From NCBI GenBank assembly GCA_904063045.1, contig CAJFCJ010000002.1, positions 1,696,422-1,760,421 of the forward strand: a stretch of DNA of 64,000 bases, written 5' to 3'. Made by a program: the position numbers and the translations under genes. The DNA comes from Dimorphilus gyrociliatus. Its lineage: Eukaryota; Annelida; Polychaeta; Dinophilidae. The notes under the pieces are model-generated. The model was given only the letters and a program-made list of their open reading frames with translations, made no database searches and was not told the origin of the DNA. Below are positions 1 through 13,600 of this stretch, in pieces. How positions within the stretch are numbered: the stretch's first letter is position 1; each line of letters opens with the position of its first letter.

Positions 1-3000
1 TGGTTCATCTAATTGTTCAATTGATTCTTTCGAAAACGGATTATATGTGATATCTTGTTTATTCATAAAGTCCGGTCTTAGCACATAACCGCATTTTCCA
101 TTTCGTCTAAAGAATCCTTCATTTAATTGAAGATTTTTATCACCAGTTTGATAATTTAGTGAAACTAATTGACATCCACACAACCAAGACCACATTGGAT
201 TAAAGTTAGACGAGTCAAATCTATTTCCTCTTGGATAAATTCTTGATAATTGTGATTTATTAAAGTTTAAAAGTTTTAGGCAATTTTCTTCATTACACTT
301 ATTACCTTTATAAGATATATAGCTATCAATTTTTGATTCAGATATGGAGCACAACTCTTTATGGTTTGCCATGTTATTGCAAGATTTCTCTATCGATTTC
401 TCAAAAGACGCCGTTCTGCAATATACAATCAAATCTGACAACTCTTTGGCTACATTCAATTTTTTCTGCGTCCTCAATTGATAACCGATAGCACTCTTGA
501 CACGTTTCTGGCATTCTTCTATTTTTGTGCACCATTCAGTTTTCTCTGTCTCATTTTGAGCTCTAAAACGAACTTCAAAATTATTTTGATTTACTGCGAA
601 TCTGTAGACGTTTCCCTTAACTTTACTAGTTTGTATTACAAATTCACAAGGATAAGAACCAGCATCCTTAACTGGCTTAATAATGTCTGATAAATCAAAT
701 TCTCCCCTGGAGCTTTCAGTCTCCATTTCTTGCTCTTCACTATCCTCATCTTCGACTTCTTTAACATAACTATGTGGAAATAACTTTTGAATTTGACCCC
801 GTAAGTCTCCCTTCCAATATCCATTATCTGTCTCGTCCTTTACAACATTTTCAATTATGTCGTCTTTTTCGAAGGTCAATTCGTCAGGTAATTGACCAGT
901 GTATGGAAAGAGGGCAACGACTTTTTGAGAATAATCCTACGTAAACAATGATAATTATTTTATCACAAGTAAACATAGAGAAATTAATTTTCTAACCGAA
1001 ATGTTCACTTCATCGAGATCTAGATAGTTTCTTGGTACTTGATAGATAGAATATAAATCTGGTTCCTAGAAATATGAGTACCAAGAGAATATATGAATTT
1101 AAATATTTATAAGTAAATTTTATTAAATTAGCAAACTCACTCCTCCGATTTCGTCCAGTAGAGTTTGTGTTACTGGCTCAGTAAGTTTTGTGCCTCTATA
1201 TAATTTGTTCTTCTTGTAATAATCGACTAGCGACGTTAACTTTGTAAAGCTTTGATTTCCAATCTATATAAAAACATATAAATACATATACTGTATATAA
1301 GAGTTTTCGCAAAGAATACGTGTCATATATATTAATCTATTCATACATTTTATATAAGCATAAAGTTTTATATGAATAAAATATGATTTATTGAGAAAAA
1401 GCTGAAAATGTAGACACTTAGTATTTTATGCACGACTACTCACATGAAATAGCTCTCCTTCATAAATAATTTTGCAGTGACGAACTCTTCTTGATGTTCT
1501 AAAGGATAATGTAAATTTCTCCAAGTCTATGTTAGGATGTTTTGTGATGTTTCTTATTAGAAATACGCCATCTTTACGAATTCGGGACAAGTCATGTTCT
1601 GCAACCTTTCGGTTCATACCAGCTTTAAACCATCTGTATAAATAATCATAAATAAGTAATTAAGCAATTTACTAGCTTTATTTAAAATTACGGTTGAAAG
1701 AAAAAATTCATTTTAGCTGGTACAGGATTTGTTAAGGTTTGATGAAAGTTGGCAGTTTTTAGAGGTTTTGTTCTATAATGGTGGACAAGTTCTTGAAGAC
1801 TATCGAATTTGTGGCTGTGCGTCAAGTAAAATTGACTATTTTCACTTCTTTTTATAATACAATGATGTTTATCAGTTCCTCTCAGAAATGATAAGGCAAA
1901 CTGTCCACGAAATTTGTCAGAGCAACGAACGAGAAACGTTCCGTCCTGAGGACTTACAGAATTAGAAATAAGGTCTTCAGCGCCTCTTCTAGATAATTCG
2001 GGATAGAACCACTCCTCGTTTTCTAAAGCGTCCATTACTGAGTTTTCTTCTGATGTCTCCTCATCAGTGAAAGAAAAACTATCTTCATCAGGTTCTACGT
2101 GTTCAATCATTTCTAAAGTTTTCCGTTTTAGTATTACAGTATGTTTAAACCAATTCTTTAGTAAAAAAGAATAAATTAGCATATTTATTAGGTCGAGGAA
2201 GAAAAAAACTGTTTACTTGTCTTTCCGGATCGTGTATTTCGAGTTTGCCGCATTTGTAAATATCATCCGTTAGATCAAACTCAACAAAAGCATCCGGTTG
2301 AGAATCTTCTGGCAGCTTTTTATGCTGTTTTTTACAAAGAGAAAATTAGCTATCGGTAAGAGGAAAATAATAGTCTAGGAAAGAATAATTGTTACTTTCA
2401 ACAAAATCTTTCTACGTAATTGTTCTGGAGATGGCATCAAATGAGGATATTTTGTATGATCAACAGGCTCGGTTAATAGTAAATCTCCAAATATTTCTTT
2501 AAATTTCTTTGCCATGTTTTTTTGTCTTTGTAAATTACAATGATTTTCAATAGATATTATAACCGGGTAATCAGATGTCTCGAAAGCGTGATTTTTTATA
2601 GTTGTGATAACGTCCTCAAATTTAATTTTGGTTGTGAGCGTTCGACCATGAGTTATTATTGGATAAGGATCCTGTGCAGCCCCATCCCAGCAATCGATTT
2701 CTATGCATCTGCAACCCGTTCTTAACGCTCTGGCGTACGCTTCACAAGATGATTCACTCTGTAATTGATCTCCTAACAAATAGGTATTATGTGAAGAGGC
2801 TATCCAGTAGTGATTTAGAGGCTGGGTCATATCTTGTTGAGGAGCGTTTATATCCCAAATAGTGTTTAGCTTGGAAAAGAGATATGTTACAAATTCTTGT
2901 TCGTTAAATTCTAGCTTTGTATTCATATTTTCTCCTAGAGTACTCATCATTATTTGTCTTACATGTGAGTTTACGTCTCTTAGTGAAATATTCTGTAAGT

Positions 3001-3969
3001 CTTTTTGAACCTCTTTTAAAATGTGTAAAAATTCACACTCTGCCATTTTATGATATTTGAATGTTGCTTTTATTTTCTCCTTATCAGTTATGTCTTCATT
3101 GAAAACAATTTTCTCATAAAATGTTCTGAAAGTTTTCAAATCAAAACAGTCTAATCTAAAGTTTCTATGCATCTCTCCTAAATTACGATGAGGAACCTTA
3201 AAGTGAATGCTAGTTAACCATTGCTTTAGCTCTTTCAAATTTAAACGCCTTTAACCAAATATGAAAACATGATATTCAATGTCAAGAAGTTTTATAATTT
3301 AAATATAACTTACTTTGCACTACAAACAGGGATTAAGCGAGAATATTCCTTTTTAACAAAACTACAAAGGGAGAAATATGGTAAAGCTACAATCAAATAG
3401 GGTAAGTATTAGTTTACCATTCAATCTCTTTATGCCCCGATAGTTGGCGTGACAATTCGCGTAAGTACAGTAGAGCCTTAAGTAACAAGGAAGAATCATT
3501 TCTTTTTGTTTCTGATAAAATGACATAAGCGATTAGTTATATTAAATGATGAAAAAATAAATCTTCCTCTTTACCAGATAATGAAAGAGTTTGGAGTTTA
3601 AAATTAACACCATGGTATATAGTTATACACTGTTCTTCTGTCGCGTCACAGAAATCAAAATTTTTATGTTGTTTTCCTGGTCGAACTTCCTCAATTCGCT
3701 TCAAATCTATTAATCCGTTCAAATTGTAAATCAAAGGGCGAAGGTTTTTAAAACTTTTACTACAAACCTATTCGAAAATCTCCTTTACCCACCAATTTTT
3801 TACAAATAAGTTGACATGTTTCTAAATCCGTCAATATAGATAGACGTTCTGGCTTTTTTTTCCCTTCGTGTTTAATAAATTGACAGTCGTTTCTTTCAAA
3901 AATATTTTGCAAAGCAACTGGTTCATTCATACTTGTTTTTCCAACTTTTAAATTTGTACGACATTTCAT
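1..3969 (-). CDS. PLCG1: Phospholipase C gamma, partial (C-terminus off window)
   Basis: PI-specific phospholipase C of the gamma class, which hydrolyses PIP2 to IP3 and DAG downstream of tyrosine kinases at the plasma membrane. Reading down the minus strand: N-terminal PH region (about 3969-3537, with RIEEVRPGK), EF-hand region and PLC-X box (3238-2375, with [13 protein letters not shown] and EIDCWDG), N-SH2 (2182-1688, FLVRCS), C-SH2 (from 1617, FLIRN), a tyrosine-rich linker (EPDLYSIY, near 1060), SH3 (about 930-760, ALFPYTG...DELTF), second half of the split PH, and the start of the PLC-Y box ([15 protein letters not shown]) running off position 1. The rest of Y and the C2 domain are outside the window. 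The intron at 3707-3767 (61 nt) restores [15 protein letters not shown] exactly as the family requires. The first ATG of the 5'-most exon seen is at 3969; an upstream coding exon cannot be excluded. Vertebrate PLCG1 and PLCG2 cannot be told apart here; this is probably the single invertebrate orthologue. Confidence 0.93.
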
Positions 3970-5225
3970 TTCGAGTTCACCATCGTATAGCAATAAATGA
4001 AGATAACGTGTACTGCTGAGATATGTAACGTCTTCATATCAGATGCGGCAGTTTTAAGCCAGTTATATTTACTACACTCCTTCTTCCTGCCGGATGCAGG
4101 CAGCGCCCTCAGTCAGACAAATAAAACAATTCAACGAAAAAGAATTCTCTATAGACTAAATTCTCATCCGTTAATGTTTACTGTTTTTTTTTCACATTAA
4201 TATACTATTATTTTAATTGTACTCAATTGTAAAAATGGAACTTAAGGGGTAGGGTTACGGGCAATAACCTATTGTTATAATGTTTAAAGGAAACCAACTA
4301 CATTAGAATGACTAGCATGCTTTGTACTCAATTTATCGTATCTTATAAATTATCTGATAAAAAGAATATTTAAACATTGACAAAAAAGCTGTTTGAAAAA
4401 AGAAAATTACTTTGTTTTACAAAATACTACTTCATAAGCTTTAGACGGTATATTTCAAAGAGATAAGGAAAATGTTAAAAATATTTATCTTTAAGATAAA
4501 TTTTAACTTCTTTTTACATTTTTGAAAAGGCTAATGCCGGAATTCTATTGTTGAACATTATATTCCTCTTTCTTAAACTATTATAATAGGAAGTAAATAG
4601 TTTAAGGTTTAGCTCATAGTTTCTCCACAAAAATTACAATTTCAGCAGTCCTTGAATTGTCCCCATTATGATATTTTTTAAATATGAAATATTGGTTATT
4701 ATTTCTTGTTTTTTGTTATATAGAAAATAAATGCTCAGGTGGAATGTACAAGCTATTTTTATATTTTATTATCCAGTATTTTATCATTAGAACATGATAA
4801 TTAAATAGTTTAATTATGTGGTTAAATAAATATATTTATTTATATTCATTATTAATCAAACTTTATAACATCCCTAATGTCATAAACAGCAAATTGTATA
4901 GCTACTCAATAGTATAGGCTGAAACAGAGCAAATCATCAAAAGTAAGTTGCGTGCAGTATTTAGTAATATCAGGTCAAGGTCATCTTTTCGCTATATTTC
5001 CTCTGTTTAAATTACAAATATCTGAAAACGCTTATTATATTGATGTTTATGTAAAGAATAAATTATCCACAGGAATTATTTCCAGTTTCCTTTTACATCG
5101 AAATAGTAAAGGATACTTTTTATTTGAAAAACTTATATTATTTTAAAGAAACAAGTATTGACTTGCCCGGTATCTCTGGAGGATTATTTTTCTTCGAAAA
5201 AACACAAATTACTTGAAATATTGTC
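3970..5225. other. Intergenic, head-to-head PLCG / SASS6
   Basis: About 1.25 kb between two divergent starts. A small GC-richer patch at about 4080-4115, with a short inverted repeat (CTGCC...GGCAG), lies upstream of PLCG. The open frame at 4952-5146 has no recognisable domain or splice context and I do not support it as a gene. Confidence 0.5.
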
Positions 5226-7526
5226 ATGAATAGCGTGGAAAAATTATTTAGTAAACCTTTGAAAGTTCGTCTAAAAACATACGACGGTATCGATAAGTAA
5301 GAATTGTAAGATTTTTCGCTTAATCTATTATTGTAATAATCTTCAATTTCCAGGTGTTTACCTATTCAAATCGAGGTGGAAAATAATCAAATAACCACAC
5401 CTCTTCACAAAAAAGAAATTGTTGTTAGATTAACTGATGACAGCAATTTATATTTTCTATATAATTTATCTTTGGGAGAAGAAGATTTTCAAGTGTAAGA
5501 AATAGAATTACATTATATGCATATGCAAATACATAATATGTATACTAATATTATTTTAGATTGAAATCTCAGCAAGGGCTTTTAATAGATTTTATGGCAT
5601 TTCCAAAAAAATTCATAGGCTTACTGGGAATGTGCAGAGAGGAAGAATCGAAAGAGATTCCAAAGTAATAATACTCTTTGACCATATAAATAATAGTTGT
5701 TTCTATTCAATAATTATTCAAATTTTCGTATTTAATAGATTTATATTAGAATTACACACAACCTCGTCCACTGCAACTCTCTGTGTTACTGAAACGAATG
5801 AATTTAAGCATTTAACGCATTTATCATTAAAATTTCTACCTGCTACTGAGACTCAGTTGAATAAGCATTTGGCAAGTCTTGTTCAAGATCTGAGAGAAAA
5901 ATATTCAACGGATAAAGAACGCTTGGATGTAACTGTGGCCAGATTGGAAAAGGAATTAACTTCAACAAATCAGAGCTTACAGTTAAAATCAAGAGAATTT
6001 GAAGACTTACGTGCCGAATGGAGTATGAAAAGTGCAGACTTAACGGCGAAGAAAGCCGAGGAAATAAGTTTAGAACGTGAAAAGGCTTTACAAACACAGG
6101 TTAGCGTGCAGCAGCGCTTTGATAGGGAAAAAAAGGAATTGGAGCAAGCTCATATGAATATTGTAAAGGAATTTGAAATCAAAATAAGAAATTTACAAGC
6201 AGCTGTTCAAGAACAAAGTGAGAAGCGTTTCGACGCTGAAAATGCGAATAAAGAATTAAGAATTAAGTATAATGCTCTAGAATCATCAGAAAAGCAACTA
6301 AGCAATGAGGTGAGAGGCAAATATATTCTATTATATACAGAACTTATTAAATGACATACAATATTTACAATCATTTTTTTTTCTGTATTTTCTATTCTCA
6401 GCTCTCGCAACTCAGACTCAATCATTCCTCTCTATCATCCGTTAAATGTGAAACTGAGAAGACTATTAGAGATTTACAAACCAGAATTTCCTCTCTTGAG
6501 GATGAATTAAAAGATAAAATAGCGACTGTAAATAAATTAAATGATGCTGTTGAAGCAAAGGAAACTCAAAACAAAAAAGTCGAGGATGATTTGGATTTGA
6601 AAACTCAAAAAAATTCCAAGTTGGAGAGTAGCGTTAAAACATTATCAAGCGAAATGATTAAAGCTAATGAAATTATTAAGAAACTACAAAATGAGGTGAA
6701 AAGCTATCATTCTAAGCTGAAACTCAGGACTCAGGTGTCTAGCGAGCAAGAAAAGCTACTATCTGAAAAAGGTCGTCAATTAGATGAAGTCCGTAAAGAA
6801 GAGGAAAATTTGAAAGTTCGTTTAGAAAAGAGAGAGATGGATATAAAGAAGTTGAAAGATTCTATGGAAAATTTGGAGGAAAAGTTATCAAAGAGTACTG
6901 AGCAGAATAAAACTAATGAGAACGGTAAATTCATTTAGCATCATTGTACAATCAATTATAATAGACTTCTAGCTTTAGGCTCTATTCGGTCTATAAATCA
7001 CATTTTTTTCCTTTAAAATTTGCTTATAGAAAATCTCCTTATAAAGAAATCTAATTATTTATTTCCTTCCTCCAGTTATTCAATGGCTAAATAAACAAAT
7101 AACGGATATGCAGCTAGGAAAATCTGCAATTTCTACAATAGGTACATTGGATTATTCGTCATCAACAAAAAATAGTGTTGGATATCGTCAAACTCCTATT
7201 TTACATAAACCTCAAACTACTGTCTCTTTTGCACCAATTAGCACAGCACCACCTTTACCTACGTCTTCCTATTTACAAAACCCGTATCCTCTTCAAAGCA
7301 AAACAGAAAATTTTCATAATACTGTCTCAAGTCACCAACGAGCTAACGTTCCAAGGTTAATAAACATTTTCTTAATTTAATATTAATTTCATAATTTATT
7401 TTTTATAGACCAGTATCAAATAATGGATTAGATAGTAAATATCTACAAAAAACGAATGAAGCTGAAACTAAAATATCCAGTAGTGCAAGAGCACCATTAG
7501 CTTCTGCCTATTTTCCAAGTAAATAG
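5226..7526 (+). CDS. SASS6: Spindle assembly abnormal protein 6 (centriole cartwheel)
   Basis: SAS-6 builds the nine-fold cartwheel hub during centriole duplication. The start ATG at 5226 begins [20 protein letters not shown]; short exons follow with the globular head ([20 protein letters not shown], about 5354-5495; [19 protein letters not shown], about 5563-5620; [15 protein letters not shown], about 5830-5870). A long coiled coil rich in E/K/L/Q (about 5870-6930) follows. The C-terminal part (7075-7526) is low-complexity and Ser/Thr/Pro-rich. The stop TAG is at 7524-7526, with AATAAA about 55 nt downstream. Domain order and length match the family. Exon ends inside the coiled coil (around 6310-6400 and 6925-7075) are approximate. 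Confidence 0.9.
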
Positions 7527-8537
7527 GAGAAAAAAGAGACTATTTGTATTTACAGCTATTATTTTGATTTTAACATTTCAATAAAGAATTTTGTATCATC
7601 TCTCCAAAAAAAAAACTTTAGCTTATTTTGAAATTTATTACCAGAGGAAGTGACGTTAGTATCATTTAAAAAATGGCGCTTTTTCGTCTGCTAGTGATTC
7701 ATTTTATGCATTTCAAAATCGATGACTAAACCAATAACTGGCATTTGAAAGTGAACCATTGGTAAGTTCGACGTATTTTTTAATTTTTAATTATAGGGTT
7801 TGCTTAAAATGGCTCTTTCCGTTAAAAGACGTTTACAAGAATGAGGAAAATGTAACTTAAAAGAAATCGTGATAAATTTTGTATTGTACGTATGTATCAT
7901 ACATAATAAAATATAGGATATCTATACATTTCTATATCAATAGGTGGTTTTTTTTATAAAATTGTAAGTTGAGCTACTGTTTATCAGTAGATACGCCCAT
8001 ATGTGGCAAAACTCAATCATAGTAGACTGTTAATGAGGATAAAAATTGCATAGAATCTTCGACTTTTATATAGCTTATAGTTAGCTATCTATGTCAAATT
8101 TTCGTATTCAAAATAATAGCTTCAAAATGCAACTGCGAGACTAATATCCTCTTGTTAGCAGTGTACAATAGCTTTAAAATTCTTCTTGAATATTAATCGC
8201 ATTAACTTGTTTGAACCGGCTATCAATTAAATTTTCATCCTTCTAATATTTGTATACATAATATATAACTATACAATTATAGTTTACAGTATATAAAAAA
8301 TATTTAAACATTGTTCCAGAATGTGATAAGTTTGTATGCTATAGAAAAGATATTTCAATAGTCTTTTAACTAAAGTTAGCTTCCCTCTTTAAAGCCACAT
8401 GGCTTAAATGCTGAATCATCAATCTTTTCATTTGACTATTGATTAATTGTAAGCAGCTGCCTCTATTTGAGTGTTAAGAAGATATTAAAACGAAATATAT
8501 ATTTTAAAACATGATATTTTCATTCAGATTTAAAGGT
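7527..8537. other. Intergenic, SASS6 / GRTP1
   Basis: About 1 kb of AT-rich DNA. It holds the SASS6 3' end (AATAAA near 7580) and, next to the GRTP1 start, a probable splice acceptor (pyrimidine tract then CAG at about 8526), which suggests a non-coding 5' exon further up. I see no supported gene. Confidence 0.5.
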
Positions 8538-9515
8538 ATGACGAACATTGACGACAATTACGGATTTGCCTGCTCAAAAGATTTTCAAGATTTTTACGAA
8601 GAGTATAAAACAGTATTAGCAAAAAGACAAGGAAGATGGGAGACGAATATATTGAATGATGATAAAGCAAAAAGTGAGAAAATATTAAAAAGATTTGTAC
8701 GAAAAGGTATTCCTCCTGAAATTCGAAAGGAGTATTGGCTCAAGATATCTGGAGCTGAAGATCAACAAAAGGAACATCCGAACGGTTATTCTACTTGGAA
8801 ACAAGAGGAGAAAGATTCAAAATTGCAAATTGAAGTTGATAAGGACTTAGAGAGAACGTATCCTGAAAATAAATACTTTCGAAACGGTAACCAAGAAGAA
8901 TTCCTAGGAAAATTAAAGAACGTCCTCCTTGTTCTTGGACATCGAAACCCAGATATTGGATATTGTCAAGGTTTTAATTTCGTTGCGGCAAATCTTTTGC
9001 TAACAGTTGGAGATGAAGAGAAAGTCTATTGGCTTATGCAATGTCTCATCGATAAAATTCTTCCAAAAGATTACTATGCGAAAGATATGCTTGCTCTTCA
9101 AGTAGAACAGCAAGTTTTATCGACACTTGTTCTTAAAAAAATGCCTAAAATAGGTAAGCATCTCCAAAGATTTGACATCAATTATGCATTGTTTTCAACC
9201 AAGTGGTTTATTTGTTTGTTTTGCGATGTTTTACCAATCGAAACAGCGAATCGAGTTTTTGATTGTCTATTTAACGAAGGAAATAAAATTCTTGTTAGGG
9301 TAGGCTTAGCACTTGTAAAACTTCTTGGACCAGACCTACTAAAAGCTGATAGTTTTCCTGATGTCATTAGCCAATTCAAAAAGGTTGAAGATGATAAAAG
9401 ATCATTAAATTGTCATGAATTTATGATTGCTGTATTCAAAGATTCTGGATCTTTATCGAAAAAGGACTTAGAGAAATTAAGACTAGAATGTCTAAAAACA
9501 GTGGGCGGTTCTTAA
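8538..9515 (+). CDS. GRTP1: TBC-domain Rab GTPase-activating protein (GRTP1-like)
   Basis: Rab GAP of the Tre2-Bub2-Cdc16 family, closest to growth hormone-regulated TBC protein 1. It stimulates GTP hydrolysis by Rabs on membranes. Both catalytic fingers are present: the arginine finger in VDKDLERTYP and the glutamine finger in GYCQGFNF. Further TBC boxes include KWFICLFCDVLP and RVFDCLFNEG. About 325 aa from ATG 8538 (MTNIDDNYGF), close to the vertebrate length. An in-frame ATG at 8511 exists, but a splice acceptor (ttcag) lies between the two, and family alignment favours 8538 (human has RIDPYGF at this point). The coding region is a single exon, unlike most neighbours. Confidence 0.92.
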   Translation: MTNIDDNYGFACSKDFQDFYEEYKTVLAKRQGRWETNILNDDKAKSEKILKRFVRKGIPPEIRKEYWLKISGAEDQQKEHPNGYSTWKQEEKDSKLQIEVDKDLERTYPENKYFRNGNQEEFLGKLKNVLLVLGHRNPDIGYCQGFNFVAANLLLTVGDEEKVYWLMQCLIDKILPKDYYAKDMLALQVEQQVLSTLVLKKMPKIGKHLQRFDINYALFSTKWFICLFCDVLPIETANRVFDCLFNEGNKILVRVGLALVKLLGPDLLKADSFPDVISQFKKVEDDKRSLNCHEFMIAVFKDSGSLSKKDLEKLRLECLKTVGGS

Positions 9516-10660
9516 GAATTAAACAACACAAAATTCTATTAGTGTTGTTTATATAGTCCTATGGTTCCATTTTTTTTTTAAAAAAAAATGGAATTGTAAA
9601 AGTAATATTAGAAAAAAAGTATTTTACAAAAGGTATCTTTTTTTTTTTTGTTTTATTTTTTGTTTTTTTTTTTGTTTGTTTTGAGGATTTAAATTTTAGC
9701 ATAAACAAAAAAATATAGAATACTCTGCTTATCTATAAAGCCGAATGATAAATTAAGAAGAAAAAAAAAACATTATCTCTGCATATCTTAATGTTTTTTT
9801 CCTTATCACTAAATCAATATTATTAGTCAGTGGCGAAAATAATTTTACCTTGTTTTTCATATTACATCTCTAAATTGTTGCAGTTAAATAGTCATTATTA
9901 TAGATTGTTATTAACGAATATCCAGATTTTATCGAGCAATCAATAAAAATATTCAAAAAATTTCATATAACACTCGAAAAAAAGAAATGTTACTCTTTTC
10001 TCTTTATCTAATCGATATAGAATACTCGACCACTAGATTAATCTTAGCAGTAGCCAGACTGAAGACTAGTCCCAAAAAGGAAATCTTTAATCAAGATTTT
10101 CTTCGTGATTCTTTGCTGGATCACGTAATCGACGCTTTTTTATTGCAGCGTCAGCAGAACGTCTTAGGACTTGTTTGATTACTTGTTATATACTTGAAAA
10201 TTGAATTACTATAGACTATCGTTATTGTAAATTTATGTTGCGGTGAATTCGGAATTAGATGTTCTATCGAATTTTTTTTTACAGTATTAAATATGTTGCA
10301 GAAAGTCTTTTTTATAGATCGGTTTAGAAAGCCTAGAAATATTGATATATCTGCACTTTTCTGACACGTTCTTGGACGTGTTTTCTAATAAACAATATAT
10401 GAAAGCTTCTTCTTTATTTGATAGTTTTTATACACATGCAGCATATGCTTATTAAAGCTTTGCCAGTCGATTGATTTGTTCAACTTAATAGGATGGTAGA
10501 TATGCATATATTCTTACTTCAACACTTAACAATACAATATTTTCACAAGTAAGTTATTTATATGGGATTTTACAGAAAAGCTTACAATCATGAGCAAATA
10601 CACTTTTAAAGCACAACAAATAACGTGAATAATTTCAAAAACAAGTATAAAATATATTGG
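9516..10660. other. Intergenic, convergent GRTP1 / JIP 3' ends
   Basis: The two 3' UTRs face each other here. Directly after the GRTP1 stop there are two perfect inverted repeats (9521-9550 and 9565-9593), then T-rich tracts. The open frame at 9987-10178 (+) and a short opposite-strand frame at about 10090-10200 both read plausibly for about 30-60 codons, but match nothing I know. I leave them uncalled. Confidence 0.45.
9521..9593 (+). terminator. Two adjacent perfect hairpins in the GRTP1 3' UTR
   Basis: First hairpin: arms AAACAACAC (9521-9529) and GTGTTGTTT (9542-9550), 12-nt loop. Second: a long T/A palindrome capped by TTCCA and TGGAA (9565-9593). Both begin within 80 nt of the stop codon at 9515. 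Pairing is seen directly; a role in 3'-end formation or mRNA stability is inference. Confidence 0.4.
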
Positions 10661-13600
10661 TTAGGTAGAATGAAAGACCTGCCAAACGATTAAATTACTT
10701 CTTTCATGTTTTGGATCTTCCATCTCTTCGGCTTCTTCCAAACGAAAATCAATATAGCCCTCACCGCCAGATAAGACTAGTTCGTTCTTTTTCGATTTCT
10801 TTGCTGGACTAGACGTTGATGAAGTAGTGACTCTTTGACCTATTACAGGGTAGAATAAGTTAAAAAAAGGCATATAGATGAAAAAGAGATTCACAAGATT
10901 TAGTACCTGGAACGTTGATTAAGAAGACTACTCTATCTTTATGTCCGTGAAAGCTCACTTGAGACTGTGCCATACTGCAATATGGTATAAGATTAGCTGA
11001 CGAGAAGGAGTCAGGCTTAGCATCTCCATATAGTCTAACAACACCGCCAGGAGTAGTTGCGGTTGAACCGCTAGTGAGAACCTTGTGTTGTTGATGCTGA
11101 TCCGACAGGGGAATAGAGACGACAACACCGTTCCCAGTACCAACCCATAATCTCTTACTGGCAAGAAGAAGAGCTGTTATCCTTACAAAAGAAAATCCGA
11201 GCCTACCACTTCCGAGCATCATTTCAACGTAAGGCTCCATATCAATATCTTGCAGATGATGATGCGTGTGGGAATGAAATAGTCTTAAAGTAGAATCTAG
11301 TTTAATAGATATCCAAACACCATTTCCGTATTGTGTCATTTGTCTTATTTGACTTTCTTTTCTCGGATGAACCTCGAATATATTTATTATTTCTAAAGTA
11401 TTGGAATCAATAACCAAAACGTTATTTTTATAGCCACACCACAAAGCCAATCCATTATTAATACTTAACAAACATCTCACAGCCGAACTTGACTTTCCAA
11501 CATCGATTAAATGATAATTCTTCGTATTCCAACATCCATCTAAATCTCGTCGAAATACTGCTATTAAACCATTCGCTAAAGCGACAAATACTCTGCCTTT
11601 TGCGTACGATATCTGAACGACTGAATCGTCAAATTTTATAGAAAATAGGCATTTCCCCCACTTTTTAATTGAGGAATAAACACGAACTCGCCCATCGGCA
11701 AATCCTAACCACATAGTCGGTAAACGACCCAGAGAGGAATCGTCTTTTTCATTAATAATATTAAGGGAGAAAGCCGTCTCGCTTTGAGCTGAATCTTTGT
11801 CTTCATCGTCTTGTTTTCAAAAAAGGGGCGAAAATTTAATTTGCTTGTATTTTAAAAGAGTAAAGTAAGGTAATACCTATACTCAAGTTTAAAACATCAA
11901 TAGCCTTTTTAATAGTCTGTAATACAACCTCTTGCTCGGACGAATCTACAACCAAAATATCAATTGTAAACAAAGCCAAGTAAAGAAAATAACAAGATTA
12001 AACCCAATTACAAACCATTATCGTTTTCCCTTTCAAAGGAGTCTTCTGCTTGTTCAGATGGAAAATTAATAAGTGTTATATTACCAGTTTTCCTTTTACT
12101 AGGCGAAGGTGACAAATTAGTTGATGTTTCGGCTGAAGTTTCGTTCACCTTTATACTTTCAAAAGAAGAATAATCGGTAGGTAAAGTTCCTGCAATAATT
12201 ATGCAATTCTTCGATTTATATTTCTTTTAAAATAGACGTTATCTAACCTGGAATGCTAGTAATGCAAATTGCTTGAGAATCAACGCTAGCTTGAAAGGTT
12301 TTAACCACTTCGGAAGGTTTGTTAGCGTCGATTATTCGAATGAAACTTCCTTTACCATTATACGTTGCAATCCAAACTAATGACGATAGTTGTTGAAGTT
12401 TCTCGCAATAATCGCTATGATTTTTAATAGCCTTATTTATATTATTTAGCTCTTCTTTTGATTCGTTTCCTGCTATTTTTAGGGTTGTAGCAGAATGCTC
12501 TGATTGGTCAGTATACACTTTGGCTCCACCGCCAAGTTTTACAGGCTCTGAACAAGAAATTTTTGAACACGTATCTTCCTCACTAAGACCGCCATAATAG
12601 ATAGGATAAGGCACGGAAATTGGACCCTTGCCTCCACCCGCTTGACCTTTGATCGAAACATTTTCTTTAGGACTGGTTTTCTTATTTGCAAGAGACCAGC
12701 CGTAAGCCTGCATTCGGCCATCGTCTTTTTTCTCAAGTACTCTTAACCTCCTAAAATGTTCAGTCTGAGATTTGGAAGACGAGTCGTCCTTAAGGAATTC
12801 AACGGACTTATTTTCAGACGGCTGGTCCACCGATTCGCCTTCAATTCTAACAGAATGACCAACGTGCTTGGGAGAAGGAAATTGACTCGGAAATTGAACA
12901 GAAGACTGAGGTTTGGCCGAAAACAATCCACCAAATCTGTATAAAGGGAAGAAGAACTATAGGAAAATTCTCGAAAGAAAAACGATTAATTCCAAATGCC
13001 AAAAGCTCGAAAAAATCTACTAATTTGAACGATTTAATATTCATATAATTTTTTTTTAGATAAAGATGCTTTTTTTTATTGTTTTTCTTTTATTTTCCTC
13101 TTATTAGGATTAAAAAAAGATTAGTTTAAAGCCCACAAAAATAAGCATTATTTCAAAAGTAAGCACTGAAAAAAGCTCTTTAAAAGTAAGCATATTTTGT
13201 TTTATCACAAATACCCGTTCATTATTATATTTACAATTATTCATTCTGTGCTGTTAGTAATAAACTAAATAAAATTGAACAAATAGTAGAGGCGCTTTTT
13301 TTCAATATATTATATAAATTAACTTCAAAATTATTAATTCAATTAATTAAAAAATACTTTAATTGAGACTTTCTTCGTGAAGATGATTAGAAAAAAAGAA
13401 AAAAAAAGCACCACGTTGAAAATATTACAACTTTTCTTTTTTTGTTTTTATCTTTCTCTCAAATATTTTATCATCAGTATTCACATTTTAACCATTCACT
13501 ATCTCCTAAACGAATATTTAACAAATTATAATAGATAACAATAACAGTAACAACATACAGTATTTGTTGCATTTTTAAATGTTAATAAAAATACCACAAA

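Noticed and set aside
2540-2862. Plus-strand frames opposite PLCG
   Set aside because: Antisense shadows of the PLC-X exon.
4952-5146. Plus-strand 64-codon frame before SASS6
   Set aside because: No ATG-context or homology support and no splice link to the SASS6 start at 5226.
9987-10178. Plus-strand 63-codon frame (RLKTSPKKEIFNQDFLRD...) and a complementary minus-strand frame (KQVLRRSADAAIKKRR...)
   Set aside because: Both read like protein but they overlap each other, match no family, and have no clear promoter or splice partners. I cannot choose between them.
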